Made by a program: the position numbers and the translations under genes
Part shown: one piece after another, positions 47,428 to 55,697 of the stretch
Numbering within the stretch: the stretch's first letter is position 1
How the letters are laid out: every line of letters begins with the position of its first letter
The notes under the pieces: generated by a model
What the model was told of the DNA's origin: nothing
Database searches by the model: none
The model's input: only the letters and a program-made list of their open reading frames with translations
Source of the DNA: Sporolactobacillus sp. THM7-4
GTDB lineage: Bacteria > Bacillota > Bacilli > Bacillales > Sporolactobacillaceae
Length of the DNA: 64,000 bases
Assembly: GCF_004153165.1 (NCBI RefSeq)
Contig: NZ_SEMD01000001.1
Coordinates: 62,001 to 126,000 of the forward strand
Reading direction: 5' to 3'

Positions 47428-49533
47428 TTACACGGAGCAGGCCGTGCATTCTTCAGGCGACAGCAGCTGTGTTCTTGTGTAGTAAAGAGATTTCAGTCCC
47501 TTTTTATGAGCATACACATAAAGTCTTGCGAGCTGGCGCGTGCTGGTCATGCTGTCAACATAGAGAATGGTCGATATACCCTGGTCCACGTGCTGCTGGA
47601 TTTCGGCAATCAGGTCTATGACGCGATATTGATTGGTTTGATAGGCCGACTTGTAATACCACATGGTCTGTGGAGACAGGAACGGCATCGGATAGATGGT
47701 TTCACTGTTCCCATATTTTCGCCGTTCAATGATATTAACGACCGGCATAACGGAACTTGTCGCATTCTGAACGTAGCTGATCGACTGTGTCGGGGCAATC
47801 GCCAGACGGTATGCATTATAAAGACCGTATTTTTCCACTTTTTCCTTCAAGGCTTCCCATTCACTGGTTGTCGGAATGTGAATGTTTTTAAACAGTTCAG
47901 CAACTTTAGTGGTTTTCGGCCCGAAATACTCCTGCTCGTATTTCCTGAAATAAGAACCGTCCGCATAATCGGAAAGCTCGAACCCTTTAAACGCTTCTTT
48001 TCTTTCTCTGGCAATCGTCATTGACTTTTCAATCGAATAATAATTGACAATTGAAAAGAAAGTGCGGACAAAATCGCGTGCCTCTTCCGATTCATAAGCG
48101 ATCTGGTTTTTAGCAAGATAACCGTTTAGATTCATAGCGCCGAGACCCACGGAATGAAGTTCCCGGTTTGCAAGGCGGACACCGGGAGCATTGGAAATAT
48201 GAGTCATATCACTCACCTGGGTCAGTGCCTCGATTCCGTTATGCACGGAATCTCGAATCGCTCCGCTTTCCATCACATTGACGATGTTCAGAGATCCGAG
48301 AATACACGAGACATCCCGGCGTATCCTATCCGGTACATCATAATCGTTGATCGTCGACGTTTCCTGCATCTGAAAAATTTCTGTGCAGAGATTGGACATT
48401 TTTATACTGCCGAGCCGATGTAACGGGTGATTTTTATTGGCATTGTCTTTGTAGAAGATATATGGGTAGCCGGACTGCATCTGCATCTGGGCGATCAGGT
48501 TCAGGAATTCCCTGGCGTCCGCGCTCTTCTTCTTTACGGCTGGATTACTGACCAGTTCGTCATACATCTGATCCATGTCCATGTCATCCAGATGCTTTCC
48601 GTACGCTTTGTATACTGTATAAGGAGCAAACATATAAAACGGCTTTCCCTGCTCTGCCAGCTCGAAAAACTTGCCCGGTACGATCAGGCCAATCGACAGT
48701 GTAGATAGACGGATATCCTCATCGGCGTTCTCTTTTTTCGTATCCAGAAATTCGGGTGCATCCCAGTGGAAGATGTTCAGATAGGCCGCACCGGCACCCG
48801 GACGCTGCCCAAGCTGATCGGCATAGGAAAATCCGAGCTGCAGTTTACGGGCAACCGGGACAACTCCCTTGGCCACCCCTTCAACGCCCTTGATTGCTTC
48901 CCCGCGACCGCGGATTTTCGACAGGTTGATAGCGACTCCCCCGCCAATTTTAGACAACTGCTGCGCGGTGCTTTCTATGTAGTTTATCGAGTTCAGCGAA
49001 TCATCGGCTTCAAGCAGAAAACAGGATACCATCTCACCCCGCCGCGCTTTCCCGGCATTCAGGAACGTCGGAGTGGCCGGCTGAAAACGCTGTTCCATCA
49101 TCGCGCGCATAAACCGGACTGCCTTGTTGTAGTCACCGTGTGCCAGGTACAGGGCAACTATTGAAACACGCTCAAAATAATGCTCAAGGTAGTGAGATTT
49201 GTCATTGGTTTTCATTGCGTAGTCACGATAAAATTTACTTACCGCCATATAAGACTGGAACTCAAATCGATAGTTTTTGGCCATTTGGTGAATCTGTTCG
49301 ATATTTCCCTCTTCATATTCGGAAAATACATCATAATAATATTGATTATCAACAAGATAATGAAGCCTGTCCAGCACACTCGGAAAATGAACCATTTTCT
49401 GTTCCACTTCACGCAGATACAGCTGTATGGCTTCTCTGTCTTTTTCCAGCTGATAAAATCCGTCTTCCCCGCGCTGCATAATTTCATTATTCAGTTCAAT
49501 GTGAGACTTCGACTTCGTTGCTTCGTTCAGCAA
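47428..49533 (-). CDS. nrdE: Class Ib ribonucleotide reductase alpha subunit
   Basis: This is the 701-residue catalytic subunit, which reduces ribonucleoside diphosphates. The catalytic segments include FLNAGKARRGEMVSCF near 157 and KMSNLCTEIFQ near 380, with the C-terminal redox pair in EECTACSV. The short N-terminus without an ATP-cone is typical of NrdE. It starts at a TTG that overlaps nrdI by 38 bases, with GGTGA 6 bases upstream. Class Ib enzymes work under oxygen and low iron. Confidence 0.95.
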   Translation of the reverse strand: MLNEATKSKSHIELNNEIMQRGEDGFYQLEKDREAIQLYLREVEQKMVHFPSVLDRLHYLVDNQYYYDVFSEYEEGNIEQIHQMAKNYRFEFQSYMAVSKFYRDYAMKTNDKSHYLEHYFERVSIVALYLAHGDYNKAVRFMRAMMEQRFQPATPTFLNAGKARRGEMVSCFLLEADDSLNSINYIESTAQQLSKIGGGVAINLSKIRGRGEAIKGVEGVAKGVVPVARKLQLGFSYADQLGQRPGAGAAYLNIFHWDAPEFLDTKKENADEDIRLSTLSIGLIVPGKFFELAEQGKPFYMFAPYTVYKAYGKHLDDMDMDQMYDELVSNPAVKKKSADAREFLNLIAQMQMQSGYPYIFYKDNANKNHPLHRLGSIKMSNLCTEIFQMQETSTINDYDVPDRIRRDVSCILGSLNIVNVMESGAIRDSVHNGIEALTQVSDMTHISNAPGVRLANRELHSVGLGAMNLNGYLAKNQIAYESEEARDFVRTFFSIVNYYSIEKSMTIARERKEAFKGFELSDYADGSYFRKYEQEYFGPKTTKVAELFKNIHIPTTSEWEALKEKVEKYGLYNAYRLAIAPTQSISYVQNATSSVMPVVNIIERRKYGNSETIYPMPFLSPQTMWYYKSAYQTNQYRVIDLIAEIQQHVDQGISTILYVDSMTSTRQLARLYVYAHKKGLKSLYYTRTQLLSPEECTACSV

Positions 49534-49879
49534 GTGCCTTCACCCTTTCTTTAAATTGAATCACATCATCAGTGGTTCCGCCAAGCTCAAATTTATAAAG
49601 TATCGGTACATGGTATGCCGCAGATATGACGTCTGCCGCACGCGCAAAGTTTGTTCCCCAGTTTCGGTTTCCACTTGCGGCCACGGCTTTTAAAAACCTG
49701 CTGTTCCTTCTGAGAAACACCTTGACACGGTCCGGGGCATCCCCGAATCCAATGGTATTGGTGACCAGCAGAAAGGGTTGATCAACGGTTTCGTTCCTGG
49801 TGATCGGCTCGTGGGGCAACCCCGTCTTCGCCAAAAAGCGTCTGACATTTCCCGTTAAGGAATGATACAGGATCAGCAT
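49496..49879 (-). CDS. nrdI: Flavodoxin-like activator NrdI
   Basis: This is a 127-residue flavoprotein that generates the oxidant for the manganese-tyrosyl radical of NrdF. The FMN site is visible at YHSLTGNVRRF (residues 5-15) and GNRNWGTNFA near 70. ATG 49879 has AAGGAGG 7 bases upstream; the longer frame to 49936 lacks a site. It is the first gene of the operon and overlaps nrdE by 38 bases. The two NrdR boxes and promoter lie 175-230 bases upstream. Confidence 0.93.
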   Translation of the reverse strand: MLILYHSLTGNVRRFLAKTGLPHEPITRNETVDQPFLLVTNTIGFGDAPDRVKVFLRRNSRFLKAVAASGNRNWGTNFARAADVISAAYHVPILYKFELGGTTDDVIQFKERVKALAERSNEVEVSH

Positions 49880-50053
49880 ATGCGTCCCTCCTTGCCTTCG
49901 ACAAAATATTGGCCATCGAAATTGGCGGGCGTTCATGACGATTTACCCGTTTTTTCGGGGCAATAATCTGTACGAAGTGTCCAGCGCTCCCCTTGAATCC
50001 AAACTCAATACCCCTGCCGGTTGTATCGGATGGATCGTTCGTGTAACTCGGGA

Positions 50054-50069
50054 ACACTACATATAGTTT
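50054..50069 (-). promoter_or_regulatory. NrdR box 2 (downstream of the nrd -10)
   Basis: Minus-strand AAACTATATGTAGTGT closely matches the NrdR consensus ACACWWTATATWGTGT. It lies 9 bases downstream of the -10 element, and its centre is 31 bases from that of box 1. Confidence 0.8.
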
Positions 50070-50078
50070 ATGTTTATA

Positions 50079-50107
50079 AATCTATCACAATATATAGGAT
50101 ATAACAA
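50079..50107 (-). promoter_or_regulatory. Promoter of nrdIEF
   Basis: TTGTTA and TAGATT are separated by exactly 17 bases on the minus strand, and NrdR box 1 lies in that spacer. The leader to the nrdI start is about 190 bases. Confidence 0.7.
50085..50100 (-). promoter_or_regulatory. NrdR box 1 (within the nrd promoter spacer)
   Basis: Minus-strand ATCCTATATATTGTGA resembles the NrdR consensus and fills the spacer between -35 and -10. Paired boxes three helical turns apart are typical for NrdR, the ATP/dATP-sensing repressor. The nrdR gene is not in the window. Confidence 0.75.
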
Positions 50108-50174
50108 GACATATATTTCCTTTTTTCCGGAAAACCAGGAAACTCATCTGTCTGATCAACGGAACACCGCGGGG

Positions 50175-52313
50175 TTACTCATTTTCATTAAAGCCATTTT
50201 CTTCATGTCCGCGGATGGGTGTAAAGGTATGTTTCTCTTCCAGTGATTTACGCCGTTTGATCGAGCGCTTTTCAGCAAGGGTGGCAAAGTACTCCTGCGC
50301 GTTGACCGGTGTTTTCCCGCGTCTGTCCGGCTTACGATAGACTCCATCGGCACCCATGATTCTCGTCTTGACATTGTCGCTCAGCATAATGTGAAACGAA
50401 TCAATAATCGCTGCCCTGATCGACTCGTCTTCGATCGGGAACATTAATTCGACACGGCGATTGAGATTTCGTGGCATCAGGTCCGCACTTGCCAGAAAGA
50501 CCTTCGGATCACCGGCGTTACCAAAGACATAGATCCTGCTGTGCTCCAGGTATCTGCCGACAATCGAATGGACCTCAATGTTATCACTGACGCCGGGCAG
50601 CCTGGAACGGAGACAGCAAATACCGCGAACAAGCAGTTTAATTTTGACGCCGGAAGATGATGCCTGGTAAAGTGCCTGAATCATCCCCTCGTCGGATAAT
50701 GCATTCATTTTGGCCTCGATATAAGCCGGCTTTCCGGCACGTGCGTTCTCTATCTCCGTCCGGATCAAATCCATTATGGACCGGCGAAGCCATAGAGGAG
50801 CCATGACAAGCTTATGAAAATAAGGCGGTTCCGAATAACCGGACAGCATATTGAACACATTGGATGCGTCCACACCCATCTGTTCGTCACTTGTCAGAAG
50901 ACCCATATCCGTATAGAACCGGGCGGTGATATCATTATAGTTTCCCGTACCAAAATGCATATAGCGTTTGATACCGGTCTGTTCCCTTCGAACAACCAGG
51001 GCCATTTTACAGTGGGTTTTAAGCCCGACTAATCCGTAAATAACATGGCATCCGGTCTTCTCTAACTTTTGCGCCCAGTTAATATTGTTTTCTTCATCAA
51101 ACCGTGCCTTCAATTCTACGAGCACAGTGACCTGTTTTCCGTTTTCAGCGGCCTTTTCCAGATAACGAATAATTGGGGAGTTGCCGGAAACACGATACAA
51201 CGTCATTTTTATAGCCAGTACATTCGGGTCTGAAGAAGCCTGACGGATAAACTCAACAACTGCATCAAACGAGTCATACGGATGATGCAAAAAAACATCC
51301 TTCTCTCGAAGTGTATCGAAAATTGAGTGCTCCATTAATTCGTAATGAACATAAGGCAAATGAGGAGGGAAGCGCAGTTCATCGAAACCTTCAAGCTGAT
51401 CGGTCAGTTTAGATAAAAAGGTCAGATCAATCGGGCCGTTGACACGATATACATTGTCCATTCTGACGCCGAGCCTGCTTACGAGTCTATTGATCAGCCG
51501 GTCGCTGATCCCCGATTCTACGTCCAGATGAATCACATTCCCGCGTTCGCGACGGCGAAGCTGTTTTTCAATCTCTTTCAGCAGATCGCCTGTTTCTTCC
51601 TCGTCTACTTCGAGATCCATGTCGCGCATCACCCGGTAGCAGATGGCTTCATCCAGCTCGTACCCGATAAACAGGTTATTCAGGTGCCTGCGGATAATGT
51701 TTTCGAGTAGAACGAAGCTTTTACGTCCCCCGTCGTCAGGGACTCTGACCACTCTCGGGAGGACATTGGGCACCTGAACGGTGACGAATTCCTGATGGGC
51801 GGCTCCCGGCTTGTGGATCAAACCAGTGATATTGATGCTCTTATTTAGAATAAGCGGAAACGGGCGAGACGAATCAACGGCCATAGGTGTCAGTACAGGA
51901 TAGACGACCCGGCTGAAATAGTGGTCAATGAATTCAAGTTGTCTGGCAGTCAGCTCGGCCACCTCAAGGACAAAAATGCCCTGCTCCCGCATCAGACGTT
52001 TCAGCATCCGGTTATAAGTCATGTATTGCTGAGTGATCATATGGTGGGTTTTTTCGCTGATTCTGGCCAGCTGCTGACCTGGTTTTAACCCTGCCGGATC
52101 CGGTTTTTCATATCCGACGTTAACCATATCTATTAATGAAGCGACCCGGACCATGAAAAATTCATCCAGGTTGCTGGCTGTGATCGACAGAAATTTCACC
52201 CTTTCAAGGAGCGGATTTTCTCTGTCCCGGGCTTCTTCGAGCACACGATGGTTGAACATTATCCAGCTTAATTCCCGGTTGGTAAAGTATTCCTTGTTGT
52301 CAAAATTTTCCAT
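50175..52313 (-). CDS. ppk: Polyphosphate kinase 1
   Basis: This 712-residue PPK1 enzyme makes polyphosphate from ATP. The N-terminal part NREELSWIMFNHRVLEEA-like sequence near 15-35 and the phospholipase-D-like catalytic halves are present: KRYMHFGTGNYN near 441-452 carries the autophosphorylated histidine, and a second conserved histidine lies in the IVGRYLEHSRIYVFG segment near 593-607. ATG 52313 lies 13 bases after the ppx stop; the frame opens further upstream, but that part overlaps ppx. The pair ppx-ppk forms an operon for making and removing polyphosphate. Confidence 0.93.
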   Translation of the reverse strand: MENFDNKEYFTNRELSWIMFNHRVLEEARDRENPLLERVKFLSITASNLDEFFMVRVASLIDMVNVGYEKPDPAGLKPGQQLARISEKTHHMITQQYMTYNRMLKRLMREQGIFVLEVAELTARQLEFIDHYFSRVVYPVLTPMAVDSSRPFPLILNKSINITGLIHKPGAAHQEFVTVQVPNVLPRVVRVPDDGGRKSFVLLENIIRRHLNNLFIGYELDEAICYRVMRDMDLEVDEEETGDLLKEIEKQLRRRERGNVIHLDVESGISDRLINRLVSRLGVRMDNVYRVNGPIDLTFLSKLTDQLEGFDELRFPPHLPYVHYELMEHSIFDTLREKDVFLHHPYDSFDAVVEFIRQASSDPNVLAIKMTLYRVSGNSPIIRYLEKAAENGKQVTVLVELKARFDEENNINWAQKLEKTGCHVIYGLVGLKTHCKMALVVRREQTGIKRYMHFGTGNYNDITARFYTDMGLLTSDEQMGVDASNVFNMLSGYSEPPYFHKLVMAPLWLRRSIMDLIRTEIENARAGKPAYIEAKMNALSDEGMIQALYQASSSGVKIKLLVRGICCLRSRLPGVSDNIEVHSIVGRYLEHSRIYVFGNAGDPKVFLASADLMPRNLNRRVELMFPIEDESIRAAIIDSFHIMLSDNVKTRIMGADGVYRKPDRRGKTPVNAQEYFATLAEKRSIKRRKSLEEKHTFTPIRGHEENGFNENE

Positions 52314-52326
52314 GATCGATTCAACC

Positions 52327-53844
52327 CTATCCTCTAAGTATTGGTTTGCGTCCAAAGACTTCTTCAAAGTAGGTGGCTTTATCTTCAAATGTCAGCCGTT
52401 CAAGTGACAAATCATCGTCCGATTGGGCTTTTATGATAACCTGATCATGCTTCAGCGAGACCGTCATTTTTTTCACTTTTTGCTGGTGGCTGTCATCAAG
52501 AGCGTCAGCCAGCCGAAGAATCGCCGAAAGCTTGGCCACGATCAGCCGGTTTTCCGGCCGAAGCCTGTCAAACGATACCATATTGCTGGAAGGAGTTTCT
52601 GTACTGTGGTAACGGGCAATATTGGCGATTATATCCCGCTCACTGTCTGAGATTCCGATGATTTCCGACGATTGAATAATGTAATAAGAATGAATATAGT
52701 GGGCATTCATGTCTATATAACTGCCTGAGTCCTGTAGTATGACTGCGAGCCGCAGGAGAAGCTTTTCCCGTTTCTTCAGGCCATGCAGCGGCTTCAGCCT
52801 GTCAAACAAATGCATCGCAAACTTCTCAACGATTGCGACATGCCTTTCGTCACAATTATATCTGGCAGCGATGTTTCGGGCGGACACAATGATGTCCTCT
52901 GTAAATGAGTGGTCCATCACCAGCCGTTTTTTTTCCAGCCCGTCATTGATCAGGATACCGTCCGCAAGATCGGCATCGGAAAGCAGAATGCTCCCCGCAC
53001 CTGTCATCTCCAGCATCTTCTTGAGAATCATTGCAGACGGTAAGAGCTGAGTCGCCGAATCGTAAGGAACCCGGTACTTTCTGGCCAGAACCTGAGGCGG
53101 TATATTCAGTATGTTCCGGTACAGTTCATCAAATCTTTCTCTGTCAATCGTGTCGCTGCTTGATTTCATAAAAGCCCGTTTAAACGCCAGCAAATCGGTT
53201 CCGACGAGAACAAAATGTCTGTATTTGATATGTTTGGGTGCGAATTGGTGATAACCATCGATCTTACTCATGATATAGTCTTCCATAATGTCGACTATAT
53301 TCCCCGTCCGGCTCCCGAGGTCGCCGAGCATTTCACGAATCCGGAGCGGTCCTAGCTTAATATTCCGTGAAAAAGTGAAATGACCTTCATTATAGACGGT
53401 CAGCTGAATGCTCCCCGAACCGATATCAATCAGCATCGTTCCCTCGTTAATCAGCTTGCTGAATTCTTTTATTTTATAGGCAACAGCCTGATTGTGCAGA
53501 TAACGCTCCTCAGCATTAGCGAGCCATTCAAGATTAAGGCCGGTCTTTATCCGAATTTGCTCCTTAACATAATCAGCGTTTGCCGCCTCCTGAACAGAAC
53601 TGGCGGCGACGGCACGATATTGTTTCACGCCATAGTCCTTCATGATCTGAACAAAACCGGCGAGTGCCCGGCATGCGTGATCCACTGTCTTAAAAGCAAT
53701 CATTTGGTGATTATAAATATCAGCACCGATTGTCACGTCTGCTGTTACATGTTCCTCGACAGTCAGTCGCGTCATATCTGCAATTTTCAGCACAATGACC
53801 TGTAAACCAACCGTTATAGATGCAAAAAGCCTGTGTCTCCCCAT
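52327..53844 (-). CDS. ppx: Ppx/GppA family exopolyphosphatase
   Basis: This 505-residue protein belongs to the ASKHA fold. The phosphate loop MLIDIGSGSIQLTVY near 140 and the acidic ADLADGILIND near 305 fit Ppx/GppA phosphatases. The C-terminal half is an HD-domain-like helical region with ISDSERDIIANIARYH. It removes terminal phosphates from polyphosphate, or the 5' phosphate of pppGpp. GAGGTG precedes the ATG. It is the first gene of ppx-ppk. The N-terminal strand QVIVLKIADMTRLTVEE is more diverged than in typical Ppx. Confidence 0.9.
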   Translation of the reverse strand: MGRHRLFASITVGLQVIVLKIADMTRLTVEEHVTADVTIGADIYNHQMIAFKTVDHACRALAGFVQIMKDYGVKQYRAVAASSVQEAANADYVKEQIRIKTGLNLEWLANAEERYLHNQAVAYKIKEFSKLINEGTMLIDIGSGSIQLTVYNEGHFTFSRNIKLGPLRIREMLGDLGSRTGNIVDIMEDYIMSKIDGYHQFAPKHIKYRHFVLVGTDLLAFKRAFMKSSSDTIDRERFDELYRNILNIPPQVLARKYRVPYDSATQLLPSAMILKKMLEMTGAGSILLSDADLADGILINDGLEKKRLVMDHSFTEDIIVSARNIAARYNCDERHVAIVEKFAMHLFDRLKPLHGLKKREKLLLRLAVILQDSGSYIDMNAHYIHSYYIIQSSEIIGISDSERDIIANIARYHSTETPSSNMVSFDRLRPENRLIVAKLSAILRLADALDDSHQQKVKKMTVSLKHDQVIIKAQSDDDLSLERLTFEDKATYFEEVFGRKPILRG

Positions 53845-54080
53845 CGTCTCACCTCAAGTCTTCAAATCCAGACAACAAAGAAATGCCTGAAAAATAACTT
53901 AATACCAGATAAATGTTATCGATCATAAGTACTGAAAATCGGTCATCTGACGACCCGAAAAGGAAAAAACATTCACAGCCCGGAACAGGGATCAGCCCGG
54001 CCCGTTTTTGTCATTTAAACATTATTATAAAGCAATTGCCGACAATAAAACTATTTTTTCTAAAGGAAATGAATCGATGA
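53845..54080. other. Intergenic region between gltD and ppx
   Basis: The region must hold the ppx promoter, which I could not define. Near 53977-54016 a G/C-rich partial hairpin is followed by five T residues on the plus strand, although no plus-strand gene ends here. Confidence 0.3.
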
Positions 54081-54118
54081 CCTGAGCCGAACATAACGCT
54101 CGCGCTCAGGCTTTTTTC
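54081..54118 (+). terminator. Terminator-like hairpin on the plus strand, no matching gene
   Basis: CCTGAGC and GCTCAGG form a stem followed by six T residues on the plus strand. Both flanking genes are on the minus strand, whose side has no T-run. Confidence 0.6.
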
Positions 54119-54123
54119 TCAAT

Positions 54124-54160
54124 AAAAGGGACCAAACCGCATCACGGTCTGGTCCCTTTT
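54124..54160 (-). terminator. Terminator of gltB-gltD
   Basis: A 16-base stem (one mismatch) containing AAAAGGGACCA and its complement encloses a five-base loop, and the minus strand ends in TTTTATT. It lies 22 bases after the gltD stop. Confidence 0.85.
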
Positions 54161-54181
54161 ATTTCTTATTTTGAATCCCTT

Positions 54182-55645
54182 TTATTGATTCAGAAGCGAT
54201 AACTTTTTATCCAGATAAAGATCGACAGCAGCCGCGGCTTTACGGCCCTCCTCAATCGCCCAGACGATCAGGCTCGCTCCTCTTCGCGCGTCACCTGCAG
54301 CAAAAATACCGTCCCTGCTTGTCTGGTAGCTGTGCTCGCCGGCATCGATTACCCGGCCGCTCGGGTCTTTATTAATCCCGAAATCATCAAACAGCCGATC
54401 TTCTGCACCCTGAAATCCGATGGCGATTAAAACCATGTCCGCATCCCAATGTTTCAGCCGTTTGTTTTCCGTGCCGTTCTTCAGGAAAGAACCTGTTTCC
54501 AGTCCTGTTACATGACCGTTCTTATCGCCGATAAATTTTTGTGTCTCGATATAGTATTCCCGCGGATCCCGGCCGAATAATTCTTCGGCTTCTTCATAGG
54601 CATAGTCGAGAGAAAAAACATTCGGATGTTCCGGCCACGGGTTTTTATCCGACCGCTCATCGGGCAGACGACCGTGTTTACCGAACTGAACTACGCTTTT
54701 ACAGCCCTGGCGAATTGCTGTTGCCACGCAGTCTTCTCCTGTGTCGCCTCCACCGATTACAATCACCCGTTTGCCCCGCGCATCAAAATCCGGTTTCAGT
54801 TCTTCACCGTAAAGGACATAACGATTGCTTGCCGTAAGATAGTCCATGGCTGGAGCTATGCCTGCCAGTCCCCGTCCTTCAATTGGAAGCTCGCGGTGTT
54901 TCCCGGCACCCGTGCACAGGATGACAGCATCAAAGTTATTTCTCAGCTCGGAAGCCGTGATGTCGGTTCCGACGTCAACACTGGTTTTGAATACAATTCC
55001 TTCCTGTTTTAGCAGGTTTACTCTCCGGTCAACGATATCCTTTTCAATTTTCATGCTCGGGATTCCGTACATCAGAAGTCCGCCGGGACGGTCCGAGCGT
55101 TCAAAAACCGTGACATTGTGCCCTATTTTGTTCAACTGGTCTGCGCAGGCCAGCCCTGCAGGACCGGAACCGATCACGGCCACTTTTTTATTGGTCCGGC
55201 GACGGGGAGGTCTGGGTGCAACCCATCCTTCTTCAAACGCCCGATCAATAATCGCCCTTTCAATCGATTTAATCGAGACTGGCTCGCTCACAAAGCCGGC
55301 AGTACATGATCCTTCACACGGGGCCGGACAAGCCCTTGATGTAAATTCAGGAAAGTTGTTCGTCTTTGCCAGACGCTCATACGCTTCTTTCCACAGCCCC
55401 CGATAAACCAAATCGTTCCATTCAGGTATCAGATTGTGAATCGGGCAGCCGGTCGTTCCCCGGTTAAGTGTCACGCCTACCTGGCAATAAGGCGTCCCGC
55501 AGTCCATGCAGCGTGCGGCCTGTTCCCTGATTTCCGTTTCAGGCATTGCTTTCTTATATTCCCGCCAGTCTTTAACCCGTTCAACAGGGTCACGTTCCGC
55601 CTGTTTCTTTTTCTCTATATTAAGGAAACCCATTAATTGTCCCAT
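54182..55645 (-). CDS. gltD: Glutamate synthase small subunit
   Basis: This 487-residue flavoprotein passes electrons from NADPH to the large subunit. The N-terminal CMDCGTPYC near 46 and nearby cysteines bind two [4Fe-4S] clusters. GSGPAGLACADQL near 158 is the FAD fold and GGGDTGEDCVATAI near 300 the NAD(P) fold. The C-terminal FAAGDARRGASLIVWA closes the FAD site. AAGGGATG lies some 12 bases before the ATG; a second ATG four codons later is possible. It follows gltB by 52 bases in one operon. Confidence 0.95.
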   Translation of the reverse strand: MGQLMGFLNIEKKKQAERDPVERVKDWREYKKAMPETEIREQAARCMDCGTPYCQVGVTLNRGTTGCPIHNLIPEWNDLVYRGLWKEAYERLAKTNNFPEFTSRACPAPCEGSCTAGFVSEPVSIKSIERAIIDRAFEEGWVAPRPPRRRTNKKVAVIGSGPAGLACADQLNKIGHNVTVFERSDRPGGLLMYGIPSMKIEKDIVDRRVNLLKQEGIVFKTSVDVGTDITASELRNNFDAVILCTGAGKHRELPIEGRGLAGIAPAMDYLTASNRYVLYGEELKPDFDARGKRVIVIGGGDTGEDCVATAIRQGCKSVVQFGKHGRLPDERSDKNPWPEHPNVFSLDYAYEEAEELFGRDPREYYIETQKFIGDKNGHVTGLETGSFLKNGTENKRLKHWDADMVLIAIGFQGAEDRLFDDFGINKDPSGRVIDAGEHSYQTSRDGIFAAGDARRGASLIVWAIEEGRKAAAAVDLYLDKKLSLLNQ

Positions 55646-55697
55646 TTAGTGCTTTCATCCCTTCAGCGTTTTCCCATGATCACAGGTACAGTGCATG

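Noticed and set aside
49782-50057. 91-codon minus-strand frame upstream of nrdI
   Set aside because: It overlaps the nrdI start in another frame and has no family resemblance or ribosome site.
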